Shown piece after piece: positions 25,937 to 34,151 of a DNA stretch of 64,000 bases. Position numbers and translations under genes: made by a program. Source of the DNA: Pusillimonas noertemannii (GTDB lineage Bacteria; Pseudomonadota; Gammaproteobacteria; Burkholderiales; Burkholderiaceae_B); the NCBI RefSeq assembly GCF_003096595.1, contig NZ_QEKO01000002.1, positions 435,064-499,063 on the forward strand, given 5' to 3'. The notes under the pieces were generated by a model that worked only from the letters and a program-made list of their open reading frames with translations, had not been told where the DNA came from and did no database searches. Every line of letters starts with the position of its first letter. The first letter of the stretch is position 1.

Positions 25937-26770
25937 CTATTTGAAGGAGTGGCTTCTTCGGTACGCGGTCGGGGTAACCCCGAAATAGTCGCGAAAGGCC
26001 GTGGTGAAGTTGGCGGCGCTGGAGTAGCCGGTCTCGATCGCGACGTCGGTAATGGGCAGCCCCGTCCGGACCAGCAGGCGTGCCGCTTTGCTCATGCGCC
26101 TGCCGCGCACCAGCTCGAACAGGCTGCCGCCCGTCTGCGACTTGACCACCGATGCTATCCGGCGCTGCGAAACACCCAGGCTTCTAGCCAGTTCCGCCAA
26201 TGACGGGGGGTGCTCCACTCCGTCGAAGACCATGCGCCGGATGGCGCGAAACAGCACGTCGTCATGGTGGTAGAGGTCGCTGCCGGCCGCCTTTACCGCC
26301 TCATGGTGCGCAGCAGGGTCTACGGCGTTCGCCCCGCCGTTGTCAGCGCCGGCCCGCCCGCCTCGCGCGCCGCCCGCTGCCGGTCCCTTCTGGCCCGCCG
26401 CCAACCGTGTATGGATGTCGATTCTTTCAATGACTTCAGCCGGCTCGAAAGGCTTGGCAATGTAGTCGACCGCGCCCGCGCGCAAGCCCGCCAGGCGCAT
26501 CGCCGGTTCGGCCGACTCGGAAAGAAACATGAGGGGAATGTGTTCGGTCTGTGCATTGGCGGCCAGCATCCGCACCAGCGTCAGGCCGTCCATTCTGGGA
26601 AGCTGGCTCTCGAGCACGATGACGTCGGGCAGCATGGCCACGGCGCGCGCGTATCCCGCCGATCCGTCGTAGGCAACGGTGGGGCGGTGACCTTGTTCCT
26701 TCAGCGCTTCGATCAGCGGGCGAAGTTGGTGTGGATTATCGTCGATCAGCAGAATCTGAAGCGCAGCCAT
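25937..26770 (-). CDS. AraC-family regulator with N-terminal receiver domain
   Basis: The 277-residue protein has a response-regulator receiver fold at residues 5-120 (ILLIDDNPHQ, MFLSESAE, VDYIAKPF), a Gly/Ala-rich linker near 130-155 and a C-terminal AraC DNA-binding domain at about 180-275 (LGVSQRRIASVVKSQ, DVAIETGYSSAANFTTAFRDYFG). The acidic pocket DD and the Lys are kept. However, the position that normally carries the phospho-acceptor Asp is Glu54 (VIVLESQLPRMDG), a change that often mimics phosphorylation. No histidine kinase is adjacent. The start is MAALQILLID; the long upstream frame has no regulator homology. An inverted repeat lies just upstream. Confidence 0.85.
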   Translation of the reverse strand: MAALQILLIDDNPHQLRPLIEALKEQGHRPTVAYDGSAGYARAVAMLPDVIVLESQLPRMDGLTLVRMLAANAQTEHIPLMFLSESAEPAMRLAGLRAGAVDYIAKPFEPAEVIERIDIHTRLAAGQKGPAAGGARGGRAGADNGGANAVDPAAHHEAVKAAGSDLYHHDDVLFRAIRRMVFDGVEHPPSLAELARSLGVSQRRIASVVKSQTGGSLFELVRGRRMSKAARLLVRTGLPITDVAIETGYSSAANFTTAFRDYFGVTPTAYRRSHSFK

Positions 26771-26791
26771 CTGAACCAGTAGTAAACCAGC

Positions 26792-26818
26792 AATGAAACA
26801 GTATTGTCTGGTTTCATT
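26792..26818. promoter_or_regulatory. inverted repeat upstream of the AraC-type regulator
   Basis: AATGAAAC and GTTTCATT, perfect 8-bp arms with an 11-bp spacer, start 22 bp upstream of the regulator start codon. AACCAG/CTGGTT motifs around it overlap. This is a plausible autoregulatory operator. Confidence 0.5.
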
Positions 26819-27043
26819 TTGCGACCAGATTGCTAGAACCACCTTTGAAATCAAGCAGTAAAACTTTGAAATCATGGCGGTTCGCACGCCAGAATGTCAA
26901 CAAATGTTAAACCGCCCTCAATTGGCTTATGGGCGCCGGCAGGCCCACAAAACCCGCCGACAAGTCCGCCTTGCGAATCGCGCTGCGCCTAGAGCCTGTC
27001 GACATAAAAGGACAGCCTTTTCAGCTATTGGTGTGGACAGGTC

Positions 27044-27949
27044 CTAGTCTGCGGGGTCGGCAAAAACCTCGACCACCAGGTCGCGGAACCACTGAATGGC
27101 CGGGTCGGACTCAAACCGCTTGCTCCAGTGCAGCGATACGGTGAAATCGCGCAGGGGAAACGCAGGCTCGATGATGGCGTAAGGCCCTTCCTGGGCAAAG
27201 GTGCGCGCAATGTTGCGCGGCATGACCACGCCCAGGTCGGTGGCCCGCACGATGGCGGGCAGCACCACGAAATGCTCGGTGGTAAGCCGAAGCCGGTCTT
27301 CCAGGCCCAGCAAATGAAGGATGCGCAGGGTTTCCCTGTGCGTGCGCACCGCGACGAATTCGAGTTCGCGCAGGTCTTCCAGCGGCACTTCGTTCTTGCG
27401 GCGCTTCAGGAAGGGGTTGCCGCTGCGCAGCAGGACGATATAGCGGTCGTCGAACAGCTTGACGCGGCGCGTTTCGCGAACCTGAGGCAGGAAACCGAAG
27501 GCGAAGTCCAGGCGGGCGTCGTCCAGGGCATCGGTGATCTCCGTTGCGGCAACGGGCCGCGTATCGATGCGCACGCCCGGAGCCCGTTCGCGCAGCGCCT
27601 GCAGCAAGGCGGGCAGGAAGCGGCCTTCGCCGATGTCGCTCATGTGTATGCGGAACACCCGTCTCGACTGCGCCGGGTCGAACGAAGCGGCCTCGGTCAG
27701 GGCCAGCTCGAGCGCCCCCAGCGACTGCCGCACTACTCCCGCCAGCCTGTCGGCCCTCGGGGTGGGCCGCACGCCCGCCGCGTGGCGCACGAAAAGAGGG
27801 TCGTCGAGCACCATGCGCAAGCGCGAAAGCCCCTGGCTGGCCGCGGGCTGGCTGATGTCGAGCGCCTCGGCGGCCCGGCTGACGTTGCGGGTTCGGTAGA
27901 TGGCATCGAACAGCCGCAACAGGTTGAGGTCGATATCCTTGATATTCAT
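27044..27949 (-). CDS. LysR-family transcriptional regulator
   Basis: The 301-residue protein has an N-terminal winged helix-turn-helix (residues 4-63; DLNLLRLFDAIYRTRNVSRAAEALDISQPAASQGLSRL region) and a C-terminal periplasmic-binding-like effector domain. It is divergent from the benzoylformate decarboxylase gene, with about 120 bp between starts containing an inverted repeat, the usual layout for a LysR regulator and its target. By context it likely activates the decarboxylase/aldehyde dehydrogenase cassette in response to benzoylformate, mandelate or a related aromatic. The effector is inferred. Confidence 0.9.
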   Translation of the reverse strand: MNIKDIDLNLLRLFDAIYRTRNVSRAAEALDISQPAASQGLSRLRMVLDDPLFVRHAAGVRPTPRADRLAGVVRQSLGALELALTEAASFDPAQSRRVFRIHMSDIGEGRFLPALLQALRERAPGVRIDTRPVAATEITDALDDARLDFAFGFLPQVRETRRVKLFDDRYIVLLRSGNPFLKRRKNEVPLEDLRELEFVAVRTHRETLRILHLLGLEDRLRLTTEHFVVLPAIVRATDLGVVMPRNIARTFAQEGPYAIIEPAFPLRDFTVSLHWSKRFESDPAIQWFRDLVVEVFADPAD

Positions 27950-27956
27950 TTATCTA

Positions 27957-27989
27957 ATAATCCATATTATTTTTATCTTATTGGATTAT
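27957..27989. promoter_or_regulatory. candidate LysR binding site
   Basis: ATAATCC and GGATTAT lie 19 bp apart in an AT-rich stretch between the divergent LysR and decarboxylase genes, next to the LysR start codon. Partial repeats TTATCTAAT and TTATCTTAT lie beside it. Confidence 0.45.
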
Positions 27990-28069
27990 GAATGTCCAGG
28001 CCACATAATCAACAAGCAGCCGGTCGACACCCGGCAACACCTGCAACGCACATCAAGGAATCACCCCCT

Positions 28070-29689
28070 ATGTCAGGCCAGCCGTCCTCCCTTCGCGCCA
28101 CCGCGGCCGCGGACACCGCCCGCCCCACCGTGCGCGACGCCGTGCTCGACCTTCTGCGCTCTTTCGGCATGACCACCATTTTCGGCAACCCGGGTTCCAC
28201 CGAACTGGCGCTTTTCCTCGATTTTCCCGACGACTTCAGCTACCAGTTGGGCCTGCAAGAGGCCGTGGTGGTGGGCATGGCCGACGGCTATGCCCAGGCC
28301 ACGCGCAAGGCCGCCTTCGTCAACCTGCATTCGGCGGCAGGCGTGGGCAACGCCATGGGCGCGATATTCACCGCCTACAAAAATGCCACGCCCCTGGTCA
28401 TCTCGGCCGGCCAGCAGGCTCGCTCCATCCTGCCCTACGACCCCTTTCTGTCGTCGTCCGACCCCACTCACCTGGCCATGCCCTACGTAAAGTACAGCGT
28501 CGAACCCGCCCGCGCCGAAGACGTGCCCCAGGCGATCGCGCGCGCCTACTACATGGCAACCCAGGCGCCCTGCGGGCCGGTGCTGGTGTCCATACCTTCC
28601 GACGACTGGAACCGGCCCTGCGACTATCTGCAGCCGCGCACGGTCAGCACCACCGCCTGGCCACAGCCCGAGATCCTTGCCCAGGTGGCCGAGATGCTCA
28701 ACCACTGCGAGCGGCCCGCCTTTGTGGTGGGCACGGGCGTAGACCGCGACGGCGCCTGGAATGAAACCGTGCAATTGGCCGAGCGGCACAATGCCCGCGT
28801 GTGGATCGCCCCCATGTCGGCTCGCTGCGGCTTTCCGGGCGACCACCCCCTCTTTGCCGGCTACCTGCCCGCCGAACGCGCCAAGATCGTCGGCTCTCTG
28901 GGCGGCCACGACGCCATACTGGTTCTGGGCGCGCCCGCCTTCACCTACCACATCGAAGGCGAAGGCCCCCACCTGCCGGCGGGCGCCAGCCTGGCGCAAG
29001 TCATCGACGACCCGGCCATTGCCGCCTGGGCGCCCGTAGGCACGGCCATGGTATGTGGGGTACGGGCGGGTATCTCGGCCCTGCTGCAGGCCTCGAGCCC
29101 GCCGAAGCGGCCCGCTCCGCCCCTGCGGCAAAAGGCGCCGCGCGCCGAGCCCTCTTCCCCCATGCCGGTGGCCTACCTGCTGCAAACACTCGACGAAGTG
29201 CGCGCACCCGACACCGTCATCGTCGAAGAATCGCCCAGCGCCCGCCCGGTCATGCACCGCTACATGCCCATCTACCAAAGCGAAACCTTCTACACCATGG
29301 CCAGCGGCGGGCTGGGCTATGGCCTGGCCGCCACCGTGGGCGTGGCCCTGGGCATGCCCGGCAAGCGCGTCATCGGCCTGGTCGGCGACGGCTCAAGCAT
29401 GTATTCCATCCAGGCCCTGTGGAACGCCGTTCAGCTTCAACTGCCCATCACTTTCATCATCATCAACAACCAGCGCTATGCCGCCCTGCAAGAGTTCGCC
29501 CATACCTTCGGCTTCAAGCCGGGCGAGCACCTGCAAGGATCCGAACTGCCCGGCCTCGATTTCGTCGCGCTGGCCAAGGGACACGGATGCGAAGCCTTGC
29601 GGGTCGAAGACCCCGCCCTGCTGGCCGACACATTGAAATCCGCCTTGCAATCCAAAGGGCCCATCCTGGTCGAGGTTCGGGTGGCCTAG
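28070..29689 (+). CDS. mdlC: benzoylformate decarboxylase (ThDP-dependent)
   Basis: The 539-residue cytosolic enzyme has three ThDP-enzyme domains. The N-terminal Pyr domain contains IFGNPGSTELALF, the catalytic Glu-type region (QLGLQEAVVVGMADGYAQ) and NLHSAAGVGNAMGAI, which is typical of benzoylformate decarboxylase. The C-terminal PP domain has the GDGSSMYS...NNQRY ThDP motif. It converts benzoylformate to benzaldehyde and CO2. The start follows CAAGGAATCACCCCCT. The aldehyde dehydrogenase two genes on completes oxidation to benzoate. Oxalyl-CoA or acetolactate-type activity is less likely given the HSAAGVGNA motif. Confidence 0.88.
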   Translation: MSGQPSSLRATAAADTARPTVRDAVLDLLRSFGMTTIFGNPGSTELALFLDFPDDFSYQLGLQEAVVVGMADGYAQATRKAAFVNLHSAAGVGNAMGAIFTAYKNATPLVISAGQQARSILPYDPFLSSSDPTHLAMPYVKYSVEPARAEDVPQAIARAYYMATQAPCGPVLVSIPSDDWNRPCDYLQPRTVSTTAWPQPEILAQVAEMLNHCERPAFVVGTGVDRDGAWNETVQLAERHNARVWIAPMSARCGFPGDHPLFAGYLPAERAKIVGSLGGHDAILVLGAPAFTYHIEGEGPHLPAGASLAQVIDDPAIAAWAPVGTAMVCGVRAGISALLQASSPPKRPAPPLRQKAPRAEPSSPMPVAYLLQTLDEVRAPDTVIVEESPSARPVMHRYMPIYQSETFYTMASGGLGYGLAATVGVALGMPGKRVIGLVGDGSSMYSIQALWNAVQLQLPITFIIINNQRYAALQEFAHTFGFKPGEHLQGSELPGLDFVALAKGHGCEALRVEDPALLADTLKSALQSKGPILVEVRVA

Positions 29690-29800
29690 TTACCCCGGGG
29701 GCCGCAGCCTGCGGCTTCCGGGCCCTTAGAAGAAACGCTTTTTCAGCTCGGGCCGTTCACCCACAGCGGCCGCAATATCTATAACCACACGGAGACAAGC

Positions 29801-30808
29801 ATGAAAACAGCCTATTCCCCACGCAGACGCCACTTGCTCGGACGCGGCCTGACGCTGGCCGCCCTGGCCACGACCGTACTGGCGCTGGCTCCCGCCCCGG
29901 CGCCGGCCCAGCAATGGCCCAGCAAGCCGGTCACCGTCATCGTCAACTTCCCGCCGGGCGGCGCGGCCGACAAGATCGCGCGCGCCATCACCCAGCCGCT
30001 CAGCGAAACGCTGGGACAGTCGTTCGTGGTCGAAAACAAGGCGGGGGCGGGCGGCAACATCGGCGGCGACGCGGCCGCCAAGGCCGCTCCCGACGGCTAT
30101 ACCTTCCTGATGTCCTCGGGCGGCATGGTGTCGATCAACCCGCTCATCTACGACAACATGACCTTCGACCCCAAGAAAGACCTCGAACCCGTGGCGGCGG
30201 CCGCGCGGGTGATCGTCTACCTCGAGACCAAGCCCGACGTCCCCGTCAACAACGTGCAGGAATTCATCGACTATCTCAAGAAGAATCCGGGCAAGCTCAA
30301 TTACGGTTCGCCGGGCAACGGCTCTTCGCCGCACCTGGCGGGCGAGCTCTTCAAGGAAAAGGCGGGCGTCGACGCGGTGCATATCCCCTATCGGGGCGCG
30401 GCGCCGGCCATGCGCGACTTGCTGGGCGGCCAGATCGACTTCATGTTCGATCCGGGCATAGGCCTTTCCAGCGTCGAGGCCGGCAAGCTCAAGCTGCTGG
30501 CCATCGGCAGCATGCACCGCTCCAGCCGCTTCCCCGACGTGCCCACTCTGCACGAAGCGGGCCTGACCGACTTCGACGCCGACACCTACTTCGGCTTCTA
30601 CGCTCCGGCCGGCACGCCGCCCGAGATCATCAAGAAGATGAACGCCGAAATCAACAAGATCGTGAACTCCGACAAGTTCAAGGAAACCCTTGCCGTCATG
30701 GGCTCTGAACCAGCCTCCATGACGCCGGAGGAGTTCGGCCAGAAGGCGGTCGACGATGCCGAGCGCTTCGGCAAACTGATACGCGAACGCCACATAATGG
30801 GCGGCTGA
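29801..30808 (+). CDS. Bug/TctC-family periplasmic solute-binding protein (orphan)
   Basis: The 335-residue precursor has an Arg-rich N-region (RRRHLLGRG) resembling a twin-arginine signal and cleavage near APAPAQQ. The mature part shows the Bug fold: WPSKPVTVIVNFPPGGAADKIAR at the start of the mature chain, GAGGNIGGDAAAKAAPDGYT, and YGSPGNGSSPHLAGELF. Bug proteins bind carboxylates for tripartite tricarboxylate transporters. No TctA/TctB membrane genes are present here, as is common in this family. Inside a benzoylformate cassette it may bind an aromatic oxo-acid and deliver it to another permease or serve as a sensor. Confidence 0.9.
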   Translation: MKTAYSPRRRHLLGRGLTLAALATTVLALAPAPAPAQQWPSKPVTVIVNFPPGGAADKIARAITQPLSETLGQSFVVENKAGAGGNIGGDAAAKAAPDGYTFLMSSGGMVSINPLIYDNMTFDPKKDLEPVAAAARVIVYLETKPDVPVNNVQEFIDYLKKNPGKLNYGSPGNGSSPHLAGELFKEKAGVDAVHIPYRGAAPAMRDLLGGQIDFMFDPGIGLSSVEAGKLKLLAIGSMHRSSRFPDVPTLHEAGLTDFDADTYFGFYAPAGTPPEIIKKMNAEINKIVNSDKFKETLAVMGSEPASMTPEEFGQKAVDDAERFGKLIRERHIMGG

Positions 30809-30867
30809 CCCTCCGGGCCCACCATGGGTTATGCTTGCCTCAAACCACACATTTCCTGGAGGAAAAA

Positions 30868-32319
30868 ATGTCATCGATCTCCATGCTCATCAACGGCCAG
30901 CAGAAAGCGGCAAGCAACGGCGCCACGTTCGAGCGCCGCAACCCGCTCGACGGCAAGGTAGCCACCACGGCGCCCGCCGCCACGGCCGAAGATGCGGTGG
31001 CGGCCGTCGAAGCGGCGTCCAAGGCCTTCCCGGCCTGGGCGGCCATGGGCCCGACCGAGCGCCGTGGCCTGCTCATCAAGGCGGGCCAGGCGCTCAAGGC
31101 CAAAGAACAGGCCTTCATCGAGGCCGTGGCAAACGAAACCGGCGCCTCGGCCATGTGGGCGGGCTTCAACGTGCAGCTGGCCGCCAACATGCTGGTCGAG
31201 GCCGGCTCGCTTACCACGCAGATCCATGGCGAGGTCATCCCTTCTGATGTTCCGGGCAGCCTTTCCATGGGCGTGCGCCAGCCGGCCGGCGTCGTGCTGG
31301 GCATGGCGCCCTGGAATGCACCCGTCATCCTGGGCGTGCGCGCCATCGCCACCCCGCTGGCCTGCGGCAACACCGTCATTCTCAAGGGCTCTGAAATCTG
31401 CCCGGCCACCCATGGCCTCATCATCGAGGCGCTCAATGAGGCCGGCTTCCCCGAAGGCGTGGTCAACTTCATCACCAATGCCCCCGCCGACGCCGGCGAA
31501 ATCGTCGAGGCCATCATCGCCCACCCGGCCGTGCGCCGGGTCAACTTCACCGGCTCCACCCGCGTGGGCAGAATCATTGCCGGCACTTGCGCCAAATACC
31601 TCAAGCCCTCGGTGCTTGAACTGGGCGGCAAGGCGCCGCTGGTCGTGCTCGACGACGCCGACCTCGACGACGCCGTCAATGCCGCGGCCTTCGGCGCTTT
31701 CGCCAATTCCGGCCAGATCTGCATGTCCACCGAGCGCATCGTCGTCGACCAGAAAGTCGCCGACGACTTCGTCTCTCGCCTTACCGAAAAGGCCAAGGGC
31801 CTGCCCCTGGGCGACCCTCGCCAAGGGCCGGTCGTGCTGGGTTCGGTGGTCGACATGGCAACGGTCGAACGCTGCAACGCCCTTATCGACGACGCGCTGG
31901 CCAAGGGAGGCAAGCTGCTTTGCGGCGGCAAGGCCGAAAACACGCTGATCCCCGCCACGCTTATCGACCACGTCACGCCCGACATGAAAATCTACAGCGA
32001 TGAATCGTTCGGGCCGGTCAAGGGCATCGTGCGGGTCAACGGCGTCGAAGAAGCCATTGCCGTGGCCAACGACAATGACTACGGCCTGTCGGCAGCCGTG
32101 TTCGGCAAAGACTCTTCCCGCGCGTGGCAGGTGGCGGCGCGCATACAGTCGGGCATATGCCACGTCAACGGCCCCACCGTCCACGACGAGGCGCAAATGC
32201 CGTTCGGCGGCGTCAAGGGCAGCGGCTTCGGCCGTTTCGGCGGCAAGGCGGGCATACACGAGTTCACCGAGCTGCGCTGGATCTCCATCCAGACCACCCC
32301 GCGCCACTATCCGTTCTAG
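30868..32319 (+). CDS. aldehyde dehydrogenase, aromatic-aldehyde type (benzaldehyde dehydrogenase proposed)
   Basis: The 483-residue NAD(P)-dependent enzyme has an N-terminal cofactor domain with MAPWNAPVILGVRAIATPL, the catalytic Glu in LELGGKAPLVVLDDAD and the catalytic Cys in NSGQICMSTERI near residue 288. It resembles salicylaldehyde/vanillin dehydrogenases of the NahF group. In the cassette it should oxidise the benzaldehyde made by the decarboxylase. The start follows CTGGAGGAAAAA, an excellent ribosome binding site. The TAG stop is shared with the left CTAG of an inverted-repeat element. Confidence 0.88.
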   Translation: MSSISMLINGQQKAASNGATFERRNPLDGKVATTAPAATAEDAVAAVEAASKAFPAWAAMGPTERRGLLIKAGQALKAKEQAFIEAVANETGASAMWAGFNVQLAANMLVEAGSLTTQIHGEVIPSDVPGSLSMGVRQPAGVVLGMAPWNAPVILGVRAIATPLACGNTVILKGSEICPATHGLIIEALNEAGFPEGVVNFITNAPADAGEIVEAIIAHPAVRRVNFTGSTRVGRIIAGTCAKYLKPSVLELGGKAPLVVLDDADLDDAVNAAAFGAFANSGQICMSTERIVVDQKVADDFVSRLTEKAKGLPLGDPRQGPVVLGSVVDMATVERCNALIDDALAKGGKLLCGGKAENTLIPATLIDHVTPDMKIYSDESFGPVKGIVRVNGVEEAIAVANDNDYGLSAAVFGKDSSRAWQVAARIQSGICHVNGPTVHDEAQMPFGGVKGSGFGRFGGKAGIHEFTELRWISIQTTPRHYPF

Positions 32320-32372
32320 TGTTCTGTTTGGTTAATTGTGTGCTTATGCAAATTAGCCAAACAGGACACTAG
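32316..32372. repeat. MITE-like inverted repeat, copy A (57 bp)
   Basis: Arms begin CTAGTGTTCTGTTTGG and, on the other strand, CTAGTGTCCTGTTTGG; they match at about 20 of 22 positions around a short centre. CTAG lies at both ends, as a 4-bp target duplication would. The left CTAG contains the stop codon of the aldehyde dehydrogenase gene. Related copies lie at 54547-54712 and 62597-62623. Confidence 0.75.
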
Positions 32373-32456
32373 GCCTTTCCACCCAGCCGGCCTGGGGCGG
32401 CACGCAAATCCCTTCGGACTGCGTGGCCGCCCCGGGCCGTTTAACAAGGCGCCTCC

Positions 32457-33743
32457 GTGGCCCGCGAAACACTCTCCAGCCCTCGTCCCTCGCTTCCCGA
32501 TTCGCGGCAGGCCGTCATGCGCCTGCTCGTTACCCTGGCCCTGATGACCATAGGCACGACCGGCATGTATATCATGGCCGTCGTGCTGCCCGCCGTACAG
32601 GCTGATTTCAACTCGGGGCGCGGGGTGGCTTCTCTGCCCTACACCATCATGATGGTGGGCTTTGGGCTGGGCGGCATACTCATGGGTTATCTCTCCGACC
32701 GCCACGGTGTCACGGCACCCCTGCTGGTGGGCGCGGTAGGCCTGGGGTCGGGGTATATTTTGTCGGCCATGGCCGGCAACATCTGGGTTTTCATTGCGCT
32801 GCACGGCCTGCTTCTGGGCGCGCTGGGCGGGGCTTGCGCCTTTGCGCCCCTGGTGGCCGATACTTCATTGTGGTTCGTGCGCTATCGGGGCCTGGCCGTG
32901 GCCGTGGCGGCCAGCGGCAACTACTTAAGCGGCACCATCGCGCCACCCATTGTGCAGCACTTCGTGCAGGAAGTCGGCTGGCGCCAAACCTATGTCTACC
33001 TGGGCCTGTTCAGCCTGGTCACCATGGCGGGGCTGGCGATGCTGATGCGCGCGCCTCCGCCAAAGGACCATGGCGGCGTTCCGCAGGGCAAGAACCGCCC
33101 ACGTCACCTGGCCCGGGCGGCGGCGGCCAGCGACCGCCCCTTCGGGATGTCGCCGGGACGGGCCCAACTGCTGCTCAGCATCGCGGGGGTCGCCTGCTGC
33201 GTAGCTATGGCGATGCCCCAGGTGCACATTGTGGCCTACTGCATGGACCTGGGCTTCAGCCCGGCGCGGGGCGCCGAGATGCTTTCGCTGATGCTTGCCT
33301 GCGGCATTGCCAGCCGGCTGTTCTTCGGGGCGGTGTGCGACCGCATCGGAGGCTTGCGAACGCTGCTGCTTACGTCGTTTCTGCAGATGATTGCGCTGTT
33401 CATGTTCCTGCCGACGAGGGGGCTGGTGTCGCTGTATGTGGTTTCAGCGATGTTCGGGCTGTTCCAGGGGGGTATTGTTCCCACGTATGCGATTATTGTG
33501 CGCGAGTATTTTTCGCCGCGCGAGGCGGGGGCCCGGGTGGGCACGGTGATCATGGCGACGATGCTGGGGATGGCGCTTGGGGGCTGGCTGCCGGGCAAGG
33601 TTTATGACGCGACGCATTCTTACTTCATGGCGTTTGTGTTTTGCATTGGGTGGAATTTGTTGAACCTGGGGATTGTGGCTTACCTGTTTTATCGCAGCCG
33701 GCCTTCGGCGCCAACGGCCGGCGCGCCGGTGCGGGCGACGTGA
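32457..33743 (+). CDS. MFS transporter
   Basis: The 428-residue inner-membrane carrier has about twelve hydrophobic segments. MGYLSDRHGVTAP forms the loop 2-3 motif, AVAASGNYLSGTIAPP the helix 5 region, and GAVCDRIGGLRTLLL the repeat of the loop motif. It resembles monocarboxylate/oxalate-formate antiporter-like MFS proteins. The start is a GTG preceded by AAGG. As the last gene of the benzoylformate cassette it may import the aromatic acid. The last 300 bp switch from C-ending to G/T-ending codons, unlike the rest of the gene. Confidence 0.85.
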   Translation: MARETLSSPRPSLPDSRQAVMRLLVTLALMTIGTTGMYIMAVVLPAVQADFNSGRGVASLPYTIMMVGFGLGGILMGYLSDRHGVTAPLLVGAVGLGSGYILSAMAGNIWVFIALHGLLLGALGGACAFAPLVADTSLWFVRYRGLAVAVAASGNYLSGTIAPPIVQHFVQEVGWRQTYVYLGLFSLVTMAGLAMLMRAPPPKDHGGVPQGKNRPRHLARAAAASDRPFGMSPGRAQLLLSIAGVACCVAMAMPQVHIVAYCMDLGFSPARGAEMLSLMLACGIASRLFFGAVCDRIGGLRTLLLTSFLQMIALFMFLPTRGLVSLYVVSAMFGLFQGGIVPTYAIIVREYFSPREAGARVGTVIMATMLGMALGGWLPGKVYDATHSYFMAFVFCIGWNLLNLGIVAYLFYRSRPSAPTAGAPVRAT

Positions 33744-34151
33744 TGTTTCCTGGATCTACCCAGGGAAATGCATTTTGAGTTCTTGACCCGGGCGTGGGTC
33801 GCCAAAGAACTACCTGTCCGGCTGAACCTTACGCGTCGGTCCGCACGAGGTGTTCTTAACCCGGGCCCGTGGCGGTGCACCTTTTCCAGTCCGCATCATG
33901 CGGCCCTTCGGGCTTCCCGAATTTCTCTGGGTTGGTCGGGCGGCGGCAGAACTCAACCTCGCCGCTACGCGTCTCGGGATTCAGACAGGCTGTCGCCGAA
34001 AGCCCCCGACCGACCCAGAGAAATTCGGCGCATGCTGGACGGACTGAAAAAGGTGCACCGCCACGGGCCCTCGACTTTAGCGTGAAGCGACGCTCGGTAC
34101 TTCGTTCCGCGAGTTATATAGTCCGCCGACTTTTTATCAATCGATTGAAAA
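33744..34151. other. 408-bp gene-free interval
   Basis: No gene is supported here. Most of it is a large inverted repeat (33863-34070). Short hairpins precede it (CCTGG/CCAGG near 33750, GACCC/GGGTC near 33787). A frame of 105 codons crosses the repeat but has no ribosome binding site and reads as repeat sequence. Confidence 0.6.
33863..34070. repeat. large imperfect inverted repeat element
   Basis: The outer arms (33863-33893 and 34040-34070) start GGGCCCGTGGCGGTGCACC and agree at 30 of 31 bases. The inner arms (33916-33940 and 34005-34028, with CCGAATTTCTCTGGGT) also pair. The centre holds smaller dyads. The whole could fold into a long cruciform or RNA hairpin between the convergent MFS and ilvD genes. 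Confidence 0.7.

Noticed and set aside
29693-29725. Terminator after benzoylformate decarboxylase
   Set aside because: GCCGCAGCCTGCGGC is a perfect 15-nt palindrome, but no T-tract follows and the next gene belongs to the same cassette; it could be a weak attenuator, so it is not listed.
33768-34085. 105-codon frame across the large inverted repeat
   Set aside because: It has no ribosome binding site and its sequence is dictated by the repeat arms; not a gene.
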